From contig JAJYNP010000142.1 of assembly GCA_021786265.1 (NCBI GenBank), positions 62,001 through 126,000 of the forward strand: a stretch of DNA of 64,000 bases, given 5' to 3'. This document shows, in pieces, positions 56,752 through 64,000 of the stretch (positions are counted from its first letter, which is position 1; every line of letters begins with the position of its first letter). The position numbers were made by a program, and so were the translations under genes. Source of the stretch: Chloroflexota bacterium. Lineage in GTDB: Bacteria > Chloroflexota > Limnocylindria > Limnocylindrales > CSP1-4. Under the pieces are notes generated by a model. That model worked only from the letters and a program-made list of their open reading frames with translations. It was not told where the DNA came from and made no database searches.

Positions 56752-58262
56752 CCTACGCGTACCCGGCGTCGAGCTCGCCCGCGCTGCGCGAGGTGACCGC
56801 CGAGCTCGAGCCCGGGCTCACCGTCCTCGCGGGCGGGTCGGGGAGCGGGAAGTCCTCGCTCCTCCGCCTGCTTGACGGCCTCGTGCCGCACTTCCACGGC
56901 GGCCGGATCGCCGGCCGGGCGATCGTGGCCGGCCACGACGTCGTGCGGACGCCGACGCGCACCCTGGCCCGTCACGTCGGGTTCGTGTTCCAGGACCCCG
57001 AACTCTCCTTCGTCTACGGCACGGTCGAGCGCGAGGTCGCGTTTGCGCTCGAGAACCTGGGCGTGCCGGCCCTCGAGATGCATCGCCGGGTGGACGCGGC
57101 ACTCGAGCGCCTCGGCATCGGCGCGTTGCGGCGACGCCAGATCGGGACGTTGTCGGGGGGAGAGCGGCAGCGCGTGGCAATCGCCGCGGCCCTCGTTCTG
57201 CGCCCGGCGATCATCGCGCTCGATGAGCCGACCGCGCAGCTCGATGCGGCCGGCGCGGCCGCGGTCATCGAGGCGTGCGTCGAGCTCGCCGCGAGTGGCC
57301 TGACGGTGATCGTGGCGGAGCACCGCCTCGAGCGGCTGCTCCCGTGTGCCGACCGGGTGATCGTGCTGGAGGCGGGGTGCGTGGCCGGCCCGGACTCGCC
57401 GGCCGCGCTTGCCGGCCGGCTGCCGTCGCCGCCCCAGGTCGTCGAGCTCGGCCTGGGCTGCGGGTGGGAGCCTCTTCCGCTCACGGTGGAGGAGGCGCGG
57501 CCGCGCGCCCCCCGGCTGCGCCATCGGCACGGCAGCGGTCACGAGGCCCCGGGTCCCGTCGCGTGGTCCCTCCTCGACGCGGCCGCCGGCCCCGCGGACA
57601 TGCCCGTCGTCGAGCACGCCGAGCTGACCGGGCGTCGCGGCGAGGTGGTGGTGCTGATGGGTCCGAACGGGCACGGCAAGACCAGCGTCCTGCGCACGCT
57701 GGCGGGCCTTCGCGCCCCCCTCGCGGGACGGGTCGAGCGGGTGCCCGGCCGCGTGGCCTACGTCCCGCAGAACCCCGGCGCGATCCTGCACCGGCCGAGC
57801 GTCCGTGCCGAGGTCGCGCTCACGCTGCGCCGGACGCGGAGCAGCGAACCGCCCGGACGCATTCTCGAGGATCTCGGCCTGGACCAGCTCGCGGATCGCT
57901 ATCCCCGCGACCTGAGCGCGGGGGAACGCCAGCGCGCGGCGATCGCCGCCGCACTGGCCGGGTCGCCGGATCTCGCCGTGCTCGACGAGCCGACGCGCGG
58001 GATGGACCGCGCCGCGCGCGACGCGATGGCGGCGCTGCTTCGGCGCCTGCGCGGGCAGGGCTCGGCGGTTGTCCTCGCGACCCACGACAGCACCCTCGCG
58101 GCCGCCGTCGCCGACCGGATCGTCGAGGTCCGGGAGGGCCGCCTCGTCGAGCTCGGGGCACCCGATCGGGCGCTCTCGGACGGCAGCGCCTACGCGACGC
58201 AGGTCGGCCAGCTGTACCCGGGGGGACCGGTCACCGTCGCGGAGGTCCTGGCGCGCCGATGA
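56724..58262 (+). CDS. Fused ECF transporter ATPase (A1-A2)
   Basis: The 512-aa protein has two ABC domains in one chain. First: Walker A GGSGSGKSS, Q-loop FVFQDPEL, signature LSGGERQRVA, Walker B IIALDEP. Second: Walker A GPNGHGKTS, signature LSAGERQRAA, Walker B LAVLDEPTRGMD, His switch ATHDSTLAA. Separate EcfA1 and EcfA2 proteins are more common, but fusions are known. GTG 56724 lies inside the end of the T-component gene. It energises the S component encoded next. Confidence 0.92.
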   Translation: MALVRVERLTYAYPASSSPALREVTAELEPGLTVLAGGSGSGKSSLLRLLDGLVPHFHGGRIAGRAIVAGHDVVRTPTRTLARHVGFVFQDPELSFVYGTVEREVAFALENLGVPALEMHRRVDAALERLGIGALRRRQIGTLSGGERQRVAIAAALVLRPAIIALDEPTAQLDAAGAAAVIEACVELAASGLTVIVAEHRLERLLPCADRVIVLEAGCVAGPDSPAALAGRLPSPPQVVELGLGCGWEPLPLTVEEARPRAPRLRHRHGSGHEAPGPVAWSLLDAAAGPADMPVVEHAELTGRRGEVVVLMGPNGHGKTSVLRTLAGLRAPLAGRVERVPGRVAYVPQNPGAILHRPSVRAEVALTLRRTRSSEPPGRILEDLGLDQLADRYPRDLSAGERQRAAIAAALAGSPDLAVLDEPTRGMDRAARDAMAALLRRLRGQGSAVVLATHDSTLAAAVADRIVEVREGRLVELGAPDRALSDGSAYATQVGQLYPGGPVTVAEVLARR

Positions 58263-59047
58263 GGCTGGTCATGCTGTCGCTGGCGGGGCTCGGGCTTTTC
58301 CTGTGGCCGTTCGCCGGGCGCAGCGTACCCGCGGATGCGCCGGCGTTCGCGGTCGCGCTCGGCTCTCTCGGCGCGCTCCTGCTCGTCGAGCTCGGGGCCC
58401 GGCGCCTCGACGCGCGCGGGCTCGCGCTGCTCGCGGCGATCGCCGCCATCGACGCCGGGCTGCGCCTCGCGTTCGTGACGGGGATCGGCGGCTTCAGCCC
58501 GATCTTCTTCCTCATCCTGTGCGCCGGGTACACCTTCGGCCCGGCCTTCGGCTTCGAGGCCGGTGCGGTGGCCCTCCTCGTGTCCGCGGTCGCGACCGGC
58601 GGCGTGGGCCCCTGGTTGCCCTACCAGGTGTTCGCGGCGGGATGGGTCGGGGCCCTGGCCGGGCTGGCCGCCGGGCGCCGCCGCGGCATCCCGGGTCGGC
58701 GCGACCTGGTGATCCTCGCGCTCGTCGGACTCGCGACCGGCTTCGCCTACGGCGCCCTGATGGACGTGTGGGACTGGACGTTCTTCGCAGGTTCGCCCGA
58801 CCTCGGCTGGCTTCCGGGCGCGCCGCTCGGGGAGACGATCGCCCGGTTTGCGCGCTTCTACCTCGTCACGTCGCTCGCCTACGACAGCTTCCGCGCGGTG
58901 GGCAACGCGCTGCTCGTCCTGGCGCTCGGCGCGCCCATCCTCGCGGCGCTGGCACGCCTGCGCGCCCGGCTGTACTTCGAGGTCGTCGACCTGGACGCGC
59001 CGGCGCGCGCCACGCCGGCCGCCGACGATCTGGCAGCGGGGCGATGA
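58259..59047 (+). CDS. ECF transporter substrate-specific (S) component, predicted cobalamin
   Basis: The 262-aa protein has about six helices, with the GGFSPIFFLILCAGYTFGPA segment and a large C-terminal acidic tail. It resembles CbrT-type S components associated with B12 riboswitches. Substrate is inferred from the riboswitch and the transcobalamin-like genes. ATG overlaps the ATPase stop by 4 nt. It ends the operon. Confidence 0.85.
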   Translation: MRLVMLSLAGLGLFLWPFAGRSVPADAPAFAVALGSLGALLLVELGARRLDARGLALLAAIAAIDAGLRLAFVTGIGGFSPIFFLILCAGYTFGPAFGFEAGAVALLVSAVATGGVGPWLPYQVFAAGWVGALAGLAAGRRRGIPGRRDLVILALVGLATGFAYGALMDVWDWTFFAGSPDLGWLPGAPLGETIARFARFYLVTSLAYDSFRAVGNALLVLALGAPILAALARLRARLYFEVVDLDAPARATPAADDLAAGR

Positions 59048-59103
59048 GCACCGAACGCCCGTGACCGGGGGCCGTCGTCGAACGCGACCCATCCCGCCGC
59101 TCG

Positions 59104-59112
59104 TGCTACTCT
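59104..59112 (+). promoter_or_regulatory. Extended -10 promoter TGCTACTCT of the thiamine operon
   Basis: It lies about 20 nt before the TPP aptamer; start of transcription near 59119. Confidence 0.6.
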
Positions 59113-59129
59113 GCGGGCAACCGCATATC

Positions 59130-59221
59130 GCCTCCGGGGAGCGCTCGCGCGCTGAGAGGGTGGCATCCGCCACCGACCCGCCGAACCTGATCTGGGTCAT
59201 GCCAGCGAAGGAAGCAGGCCT
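59130..59221 (+). ncRNA. TPP riboswitch (THI element)
   Basis: Conserved core strings are present: CCGGGGAGCG, GCTGAGAGGG, CACCGACCCGCCGAACCTGA, TCTGGGTCATGCCAGCG and AAGGAAGCAGG. It is followed by a terminator hairpin, so thiamine diphosphate probably ends transcription before thiD. Confidence 0.95.
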
Positions 59222-59232
59222 CACCTGACTCG

Positions 59233-59261
59233 ATGCCGTCCTCTTCGGGGGGCGGCATTTC
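59233..59261 (+). terminator. Riboswitch-controlled terminator
   Basis: A hairpin ATGCCG...CGGCAT (59233-59238 with 59253-59258, with inner TCC/GGG pairs) ends in TTT, 12 nt past the aptamer. It is the likely expression platform. Confidence 0.75.
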
Positions 59262-59285
59262 GTACCTCCGGAGGGACGACGTCGG

Positions 59286-60143
59286 GTGAGATCGATCGGT
59301 GGGATGGCCAGTGGCGGCTACTCGGCCACAGGCAGCGGCCCGGCTCGACCTCGGGCGCTGACCGTCGCCGGCTCCGATTCGGGTGGGGGCGCCGGGATCC
59401 AGGCGGACCTCAAGACGTTCGCCGCGCTCGGTGTGTACGGCGCATCGGTCCTCACGGCCATCACCGCCCAGAACACCGTGGGCGTCCGGGCGGTCCACGA
59501 TGTGCCGCCCGAGATGGTCGCCGCCCAGATCGACGCCGTCCTCGAGGACATCGGCACCGACGCGGTGAAGACCGGCATGCTGTCGAGCGCGGCGGTCATC
59601 GACGCCGTGGTCGAGCGCCTGCGCGCGCATCGGGTGACGCGCCTCGTCGTCGACCCGGTGATGGTCGCCAGGAGCGGCGACCGGCTCCTGCACGAGGATG
59701 CCGTGGCCGCTCTCCGGGAGCTGCTCATCCCGCTGGCCGAGGTCGTCACCCCCAACGCCCCGGAGGCGAGCGTCCTTGCCGGTCTCGAGGTCGTCGACGA
59801 CCCCAGCGCCCGCGAGGCCGCCCGCCGGATCCACGCGCTCGGGCCGAGCCTGGTCATCGTCAAGGGCGGCCACCTTGGGGGCGAGCGGTCGGACGACGTC
59901 GCCTTCGACGGGGCCACGTTCGAGGTTCTGTCCGCGCCGCGGATCGACACGCCCCACACCCACGGGACCGGCTGCACGTTTTCGGCCGCGATCGCGGCGG
60001 AACTCGCCCGGGGTCGATCGTCGCTCGAGGCTGCCCGGGCGGCGAAGACGTTCCTGCACGGCGCGATCGAGCACGCGGAGCCGCTCGGCTCCGGCCATGG
60101 ACCGGTCAATCACCTCTGGAGGCACTCCGATGTCCGAGCCTGA
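59286..60143 (+). CDS. thiD: Hydroxymethylpyrimidine (phosphate) kinase
   Basis: Phosphorylates HMP and HMP-P to HMP-PP. The 285-aa protein has [17 protein letters not shown], the KTGML and VVDPVM blocks, the VTPNAPEA region and the catalytic [12 protein letters not shown] (Cys in GTGC). GTG 59286 gives an N-terminal extension of about 24 residues; a later start is possible. First gene after the TPP riboswitch; overlaps thiM by 14 nt. Confidence 0.93.
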   Translation: MRSIGGMASGGYSATGSGPARPRALTVAGSDSGGGAGIQADLKTFAALGVYGASVLTAITAQNTVGVRAVHDVPPEMVAAQIDAVLEDIGTDAVKTGMLSSAAVIDAVVERLRAHRVTRLVVDPVMVARSGDRLLHEDAVAALRELLIPLAEVVTPNAPEASVLAGLEVVDDPSAREAARRIHALGPSLVIVKGGHLGGERSDDVAFDGATFEVLSAPRIDTPHTHGTGCTFSAAIAAELARGRSSLEAARAAKTFLHGAIEHAEPLGSGHGPVNHLWRHSDVRA

Positions 60144-60954
60144 TCTGGCCGCGGTGACGGCCGATGCCCTCGCCGAGATCCGGACCCGCCACCCGCTCAT
60201 CCACCAGATCACGAACTACGTCGTGATGAACGACACCGCGAACGTCACGCTCCACATCGGCGCCTCGCCGGTCATGGCCCACGCGGTCGGCGAAGTCCGC
60301 GAGATGGTCCGCTACGCCGGCGCCCTCGTGCTCAACATCGGGACCCTCGAGCCGGCCTGGATCGATGCGATGCTCGCCGCCGGCGAGGAAGCCAACGAGC
60401 GCGGGGTTCCCGTCATCCTCGATCCGGTCGGGACCGGCGCGACGACGCTTCGGACCGAGGCCGTCGAGGAGATTCTCGCCGCCGTTCGGGTCGACGTCGT
60501 GCGCGGCAACCCGGCCGAGCTCGCGGCGATCGCCGGTCTCGCGGCCGAGATCCGGGGGGTGGACTCGGTCTCGTCGGACGCGCCCGACACGGCTGCCCGG
60601 ATCGTCGCCCGCCGGACCGGCGGTGCGGCGGTCGTCAGCGGGCCGATCGACCACGTCGCCGACGCGACGCGCGCGGCGCAGATCGCGAATGGCCACCCGC
60701 TCATGGGTGCGATCACCGGCTCGGGCTGCATGGCGACGGCGCTCGTCGGCGCGTTCCGGGCCGTCCAGCCAGACCCGTTCCTGGCCGCGGCGTCCTCGAT
60801 GGTCGCCTTCGGGGTGGCGGGCGAGATCGCCGCGGAGCGCAGCGCCGGGCCGGGCACCTTCCGCCAGCACCTCATGGATGCCGTGTACGGGCTCGACGGA
60901 CCCGCGATCCGGTCCCGGGCCCGGGCGACGGTGACGGTGGTCGGGCCGGCGTGA
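60130..60954 (+). CDS. thiM: Hydroxyethylthiazole kinase
   Basis: Phosphorylates the thiazole moiety for salvage. The 274-aa protein shows LIHQITNYVVMNDTAN, ALVLNIGTL, VILDPVGTGAT, VVRGNPAE and ITGSGCMATAL with the catalytic Cys. ATG 60130 lies inside the end of thiD, and its stop overlaps thiE. Confidence 0.95.
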   Translation: MSEPDLAAVTADALAEIRTRHPLIHQITNYVVMNDTANVTLHIGASPVMAHAVGEVREMVRYAGALVLNIGTLEPAWIDAMLAAGEEANERGVPVILDPVGTGATTLRTEAVEEILAAVRVDVVRGNPAELAAIAGLAAEIRGVDSVSSDAPDTAARIVARRTGGAAVVSGPIDHVADATRAAQIANGHPLMGAITGSGCMATALVGAFRAVQPDPFLAAASSMVAFGVAGEIAAERSAGPGTFRQHLMDAVYGLDGPAIRSRARATVTVVGPA

Positions 60955-61652
60955 TCGTGACCAGCAGCCTCCGCCGGCGGCGCCAGGAGCAGCTCGGCGC
61001 TGCCGGCGTCTACCTCGTGACCGAGGAGGCGCTCAGCGCCGGGCGGCCCTCCGAGGAGGTCGGCCGGGCCGCCCTTGCGGCGGGCGTCCGGCTGATCCAG
61101 GTCCGCGAGAAGGAAGGGACCGCCCGCAGGGCTCATGCCATCTCGCTCGCCCTCCGAAGGGCGACGCGCGAGCGTCAGGCCCTCCTCCTGGTGAACGACC
61201 GGCTCGACCTCGCTCTCGCCGCCGGGGCCGACGGGGTCCACCTCGGCCAGGGCGACCTGCCGGTCGGCGTCGCTCGGGCCATGCTTGGCCCGGATGCACT
61301 CATCGGCCTCTCGATCACCGAGCCCGAACAGCTCGACGCGCCCGACGTCCACGAGGCGGACTACCTGGGGGTGGGCGCGGTCTTCCCGACGGGGTCCAAG
61401 GCGGACGCGCACTTCAGCGGCCTCGATCTCCTGACGGCGGCCCGCGCAGCGGTCGACCTGCCGATCGTCGCGATCGGCGGGATCACGACGGAGAACGCAG
61501 CCGAGGCTGTCCGGGCAGGCGCCCACGTCGTCGCAGTCATCAGTGCGATCACCGGGGCACCGGACCCTGCCGCCGCCGCCCGCCGCCTCCTCGAGGCGGT
61601 CGGGCCGGGCCGGGCGGCGCCCGGCTCTCCGCTCCGCGAGGCGAGACCATGA
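60951..61652 (+). CDS. thiE: Thiamine phosphate synthase
   Basis: Joins HMP-PP and thiazole phosphate. The 233-aa TIM barrel has RLIQVREKEGTARR, LLVNDRLDLA, GVHLGQGDLP, YLGVGAVFPTGSK and IVAIGGITTENA. The first phosphate-binding loop reads REKEG where many enzymes have RDK. GTG overlaps the thiM stop. Confidence 0.94.
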   Translation: MIVTSSLRRRRQEQLGAAGVYLVTEEALSAGRPSEEVGRAALAAGVRLIQVREKEGTARRAHAISLALRRATRERQALLLVNDRLDLALAAGADGVHLGQGDLPVGVARAMLGPDALIGLSITEPEQLDAPDVHEADYLGVGAVFPTGSKADAHFSGLDLLTAARAAVDLPIVAIGGITTENAAEAVRAGAHVVAVISAITGAPDPAAAARRLLEAVGPGRAAPGSPLREARP

Positions 61653-62632
61653 CCGACCCACGGAACGAATTCGAGCTCATCGCCGAGCTGGCGGCGCTCT
61701 TCGAGCCACCGGACGACGGCCTCGGGATCGGCGACGACGCGGCGACGTGGCCTGCGGCGAGCGGCGCCGTCCAGGTCGGGACCACCGACATGCTCGTCGA
61801 GGGCGTCCACTTCCGTCTCGATTGGACGACCCCCGCGGACCTCGGGTGGAAGGCTCTCGCGGTGAACCTCTCCGACCTCGCGGCGATGGGCGCCGCGCCG
61901 CGGCGAGCGCTCGTCTCGGTCGCCGTCGATCCGGCGCGCCGGGGGCTCATCATCGAGATCTACCGCGGGCTCAAGGACCTGGCGGAGCGGACCGGCACCC
62001 TGGTCGTCGGCGGCGACACGGTCCGATCGCCCGGACCGCTCGTCATCAACGTTGCGCTCGTCGGAGAGGCCGACCCCGCACGGCTCCTCCGGCGCGATGC
62101 GGCTCGCCCGGGCGACCTCGTGGCGGTGACGGGGAGGCTGGGCGCCTCCGCGGCGGGGCTGGCGCTGCTCTCGGACGGTCGGGACCCGCGCGACCCCGCC
62201 GCCGCACCGCTCCTCGTCGCCCATCACCGGCCCTCGCCGCGCCTCGCCGCCGGGCGCCTGCTCGCAGCGCACGGGGTTCGCTGCACGATCGACATCAGCG
62301 ACGGGCTCGCGAGCGAGGCGCTCCATCTCGCCCGCGCGAGCGGGGTCGGCATCGAGATCGACGTCGATCGCGTGCCGCTCGAGCCGGCAGCGGTCCGGCT
62401 TCTGGGCGGGCGACGGAGCCGCGAGCTGGCGCTGGCGGGCGGCGAGGACTACGAGCTCCTGTGCACCGTCGGGCGGCGGCTCGTGGACGACCTTGCCCCG
62501 GCTCTCGAGGCCGACGGAGGCCTGACGATTCTCGGCGAGGTCACCGATGCAATGGCGGCCGGCACGGTCCGGTTCGTCGACGCCGGCCAGCCGATCGAGC
62601 TGGCCGAGAAAGGGTACGAGGCGTTCCGATGA
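61649..62632 (+). CDS. thiL: Thiamine-monophosphate kinase
   Basis: Makes thiamine diphosphate from TMP. The 327-aa protein has GIGDDAATW, TTDMLVEGVHF, the NLSDLAAMGA helix, VVGGDTVRS, CTIDISDGLASE and GGEDYELL, all in family order. ATG overlaps the thiE stop; the next gene overlaps its own stop. Confidence 0.95.
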   Translation: MTDPRNEFELIAELAALFEPPDDGLGIGDDAATWPAASGAVQVGTTDMLVEGVHFRLDWTTPADLGWKALAVNLSDLAAMGAAPRRALVSVAVDPARRGLIIEIYRGLKDLAERTGTLVVGGDTVRSPGPLVINVALVGEADPARLLRRDAARPGDLVAVTGRLGASAAGLALLSDGRDPRDPAAAPLLVAHHRPSPRLAAGRLLAAHGVRCTIDISDGLASEALHLARASGVGIEIDVDRVPLEPAAVRLLGGRRSRELALAGGEDYELLCTVGRRLVDDLAPALEADGGLTILGEVTDAMAAGTVRFVDAGQPIELAEKGYEAFR

Positions 62633-63957
62633 CGACCCAGGTGCAGGCACTCGGGATCCCGCGCGACGACCTCGCGGCCGCCGGGCTCGGGATCGAGCCG
62701 GTCCCCGGTCGCCATCGCGTGCTCGGCTTCCTGGACTACTTCGTCCTGTGGGCCGATCTTGGCGTGGGTCTCCTCGTCCTGCTCGCCGGGACGCTCCTCG
62801 TGCCCGGACTCGGGTTCTGGCCGGCGCTGGCGGCGATCGTCCTCGGCACGCTGCTGGGGAACCTCCTGCTGGGGCTGGCCGGGGTGATCGGGAGCGACCA
62901 CGGCGTGCCCTCGATGGTCAGCCTGCGACCCAGCTTCGGTCTGTTCGGCAGCTACCTGCCCAGCCTGGTCAACGTGGTCCAGCTCATCGGCTGGGGCGCC
63001 TTCGAGGTGATCTTCATGTCCCAGGCCTCGGCGCGCCTGGCCACCCCGCTCCTGGGCCCCGGGAGCTACCCGGTCTGGGCGATCCTGTGGAGCGCGGCCG
63101 TCGTCCTCATGGGCCTGGGCGGTCCGCTCATCGTCGTCCGCCAGTGGCTCGAGAAGGCCGGGATCTGGATCGTCCTCGCCACCGCCGCCTGGATGGTCGT
63201 CTACATCGTCACCCACTTCGACCTCGCCGCGGCGCTCGCCCGGCCGGGCGACGGGAGCCTGACGTTCGCCCAGGCGATCGATCTGGTCGTCGTCATGCCG
63301 GTGAGCTGGCTGCCGCTGGTGGCCGACTACAACCGCTTCGCGCGCGACACTCGATCGGCGTTCTGGGGCACGGTCATCGGCTACGGTGTGGCGAACATCA
63401 GCTTCTACGCGCTCGGCGTCCTGCTCATCCTGGTCCTGCCGGCGGGCGACCTCATCGGCTCGATCCTGTCGGTCGCCTTCGGCGCGGCGGGCCTCGCGCT
63501 CCTCCTGGGCGACGAGACCGACAACGCCTTCGCCGACGTCTACTCGGCGGCGATCTCGCTGAAGAACGTCCGGCCGGGCCTCTCGACGCGCGGGCTCGTG
63601 GTCGGGATCGGCGGGATCGTCCTCGCCATCGCGCTGGCGGTCGATCTCGCGCAGTACCAGAACTTCCTCTATCTCGTCGGCTCGCTCTTCACCCCGCTGT
63701 TCGGTGTCCTGATCGGAGACTACTTTCTGCTCCGCCGGCGCGCCTGCGGAACCGACGACTTCTACCCGACGGGCCGCTCCGGGAACGGCGCGAGCGGGGT
63801 GAATATCGTGGCGCTCCTCGCCTGGGGGGCCGGGATCGCGAGCTACCTGCTCGTCATCGATCTCGTCCCCTGGCTCGGAGGCACACTCCCGTCGCTCGCC
63901 GTGAGCCTGGTCGCGTACGTCGGGCTGACGCGGCTCCGGCGCGTCGCGGTGCGGTGA
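62629..63957 (+). CDS. NCS1-type permease (CytX-like, predicted HMP transporter)
   Basis: The 442-aa protein has about 12 helices and NCS1 features: DYFVLWADLGVGLLVLLAG, VIGSDHGVPSMVSLRPSFG, QLIGWGAFEVIF, WLPLVADYNRFARD and GVLIGDYFLLRRR. As last gene of a TPP-riboswitch operon it most likely imports the HMP moiety, as CytX does, rather than cytosine. ATG overlaps the thiL stop. An imperfect GC-rich hairpin follows the stop up to the window end. Confidence 0.88.
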   Translation: MTTQVQALGIPRDDLAAAGLGIEPVPGRHRVLGFLDYFVLWADLGVGLLVLLAGTLLVPGLGFWPALAAIVLGTLLGNLLLGLAGVIGSDHGVPSMVSLRPSFGLFGSYLPSLVNVVQLIGWGAFEVIFMSQASARLATPLLGPGSYPVWAILWSAAVVLMGLGGPLIVVRQWLEKAGIWIVLATAAWMVVYIVTHFDLAAALARPGDGSLTFAQAIDLVVVMPVSWLPLVADYNRFARDTRSAFWGTVIGYGVANISFYALGVLLILVLPAGDLIGSILSVAFGAAGLALLLGDETDNAFADVYSAAISLKNVRPGLSTRGLVVGIGGIVLAIALAVDLAQYQNFLYLVGSLFTPLFGVLIGDYFLLRRRACGTDDFYPTGRSGNGASGVNIVALLAWGAGIASYLLVIDLVPWLGGTLPSLAVSLVAYVGLTRLRRVAVR

Positions 63958-64000
63958 GCGCACGGCGCCCCGGGCATGGACGGGGCCCGGCGCCGGTGGC

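Overview
The window is a high-GC (about 70%) bacterial chromosome segment with dense genes, many 4-nt stop/start overlaps, GTG and TTG starts, and recurrent TGnTANNNT (extended -10) promoters. An EpsC-type serine acetyltransferase, a 46-aa DUF5679 zinc ribbon, a b6-type split cytochrome b and cobalamin uptake built on transcobalamin-like proteins fit an uncultivated soil or freshwater lineage, most likely Chloroflexota (Limnocylindria/Ellin6529-like). That placement is inference, because no rRNA is present.

Layout. 1-2.2 kb: cysteine synthesis (serine acetyltransferase, cysteine synthase). 2.5-6.0 kb (-): secreted proteins and lipoproteins, partly broken (lipase-like protein with a frameshift and an in-frame stop; a beta-protein/NTF2-like pair split by an in-frame TAG). 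6.6-8.0 kb: luciferase-like monooxygenase remnant and an XRE/nucleotidyltransferase toxin-antitoxin-like pair. 8.1-20 kb: housekeeping genes (leuS, tRNA-Ala(GGC), secreted trypsin-like protease, PadR regulator, YgjP-like hydrolase, methyltransferase, uppS, polysaccharide deacetylase, histidine kinase, split cytochrome b operon). 20-37 kb: accessory island starting at tRNA-Ala(CGC). It holds truncated genes, orphan secreted proteins, an operon of tiny proline-rich proteins, a TIR-like/TIR/SLOG operon resembling antiviral signalling systems, a decayed imuA-imuB remnant, an ABC-2 exporter and two gene-poor repeat-rich stretches. 37.5-51 kb: a 1222-aa lamin-tail/OB-fold surface protein, a nucleoside phosphorylase, gap-pgk-eno, ribosomal protein S20 with a histone-H1-like tail, and lepA. 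51-59 kb: hemW, then a cobalamin riboswitch in front of two transcobalamin-like extracellular proteins and a full ECF transporter. 59-64 kb: a TPP riboswitch and terminator ahead of thiD-thiM-thiE-thiL and a CytX-type permease.

How the parts work together. The last 11 kb are two vitamin-acquisition units, each under its own riboswitch: B12 capture plus ECF import, and HMP/thiazole salvage to thiamine diphosphate. The most novel candidates are the TIR-like/TIR/SLOG operon (28.7-30.9 kb) and the neighbouring chain of coupled micro-genes sharing a PPxRxDPSK-type motif (27.2-28.0 kb). Single-base frameshifts and in-frame stops recur in the accessory parts, so either real decay or assembly error must be settled before functional work. 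Short tandem repeats are unusually common, including two that duplicate the stop-codon region of a gene.
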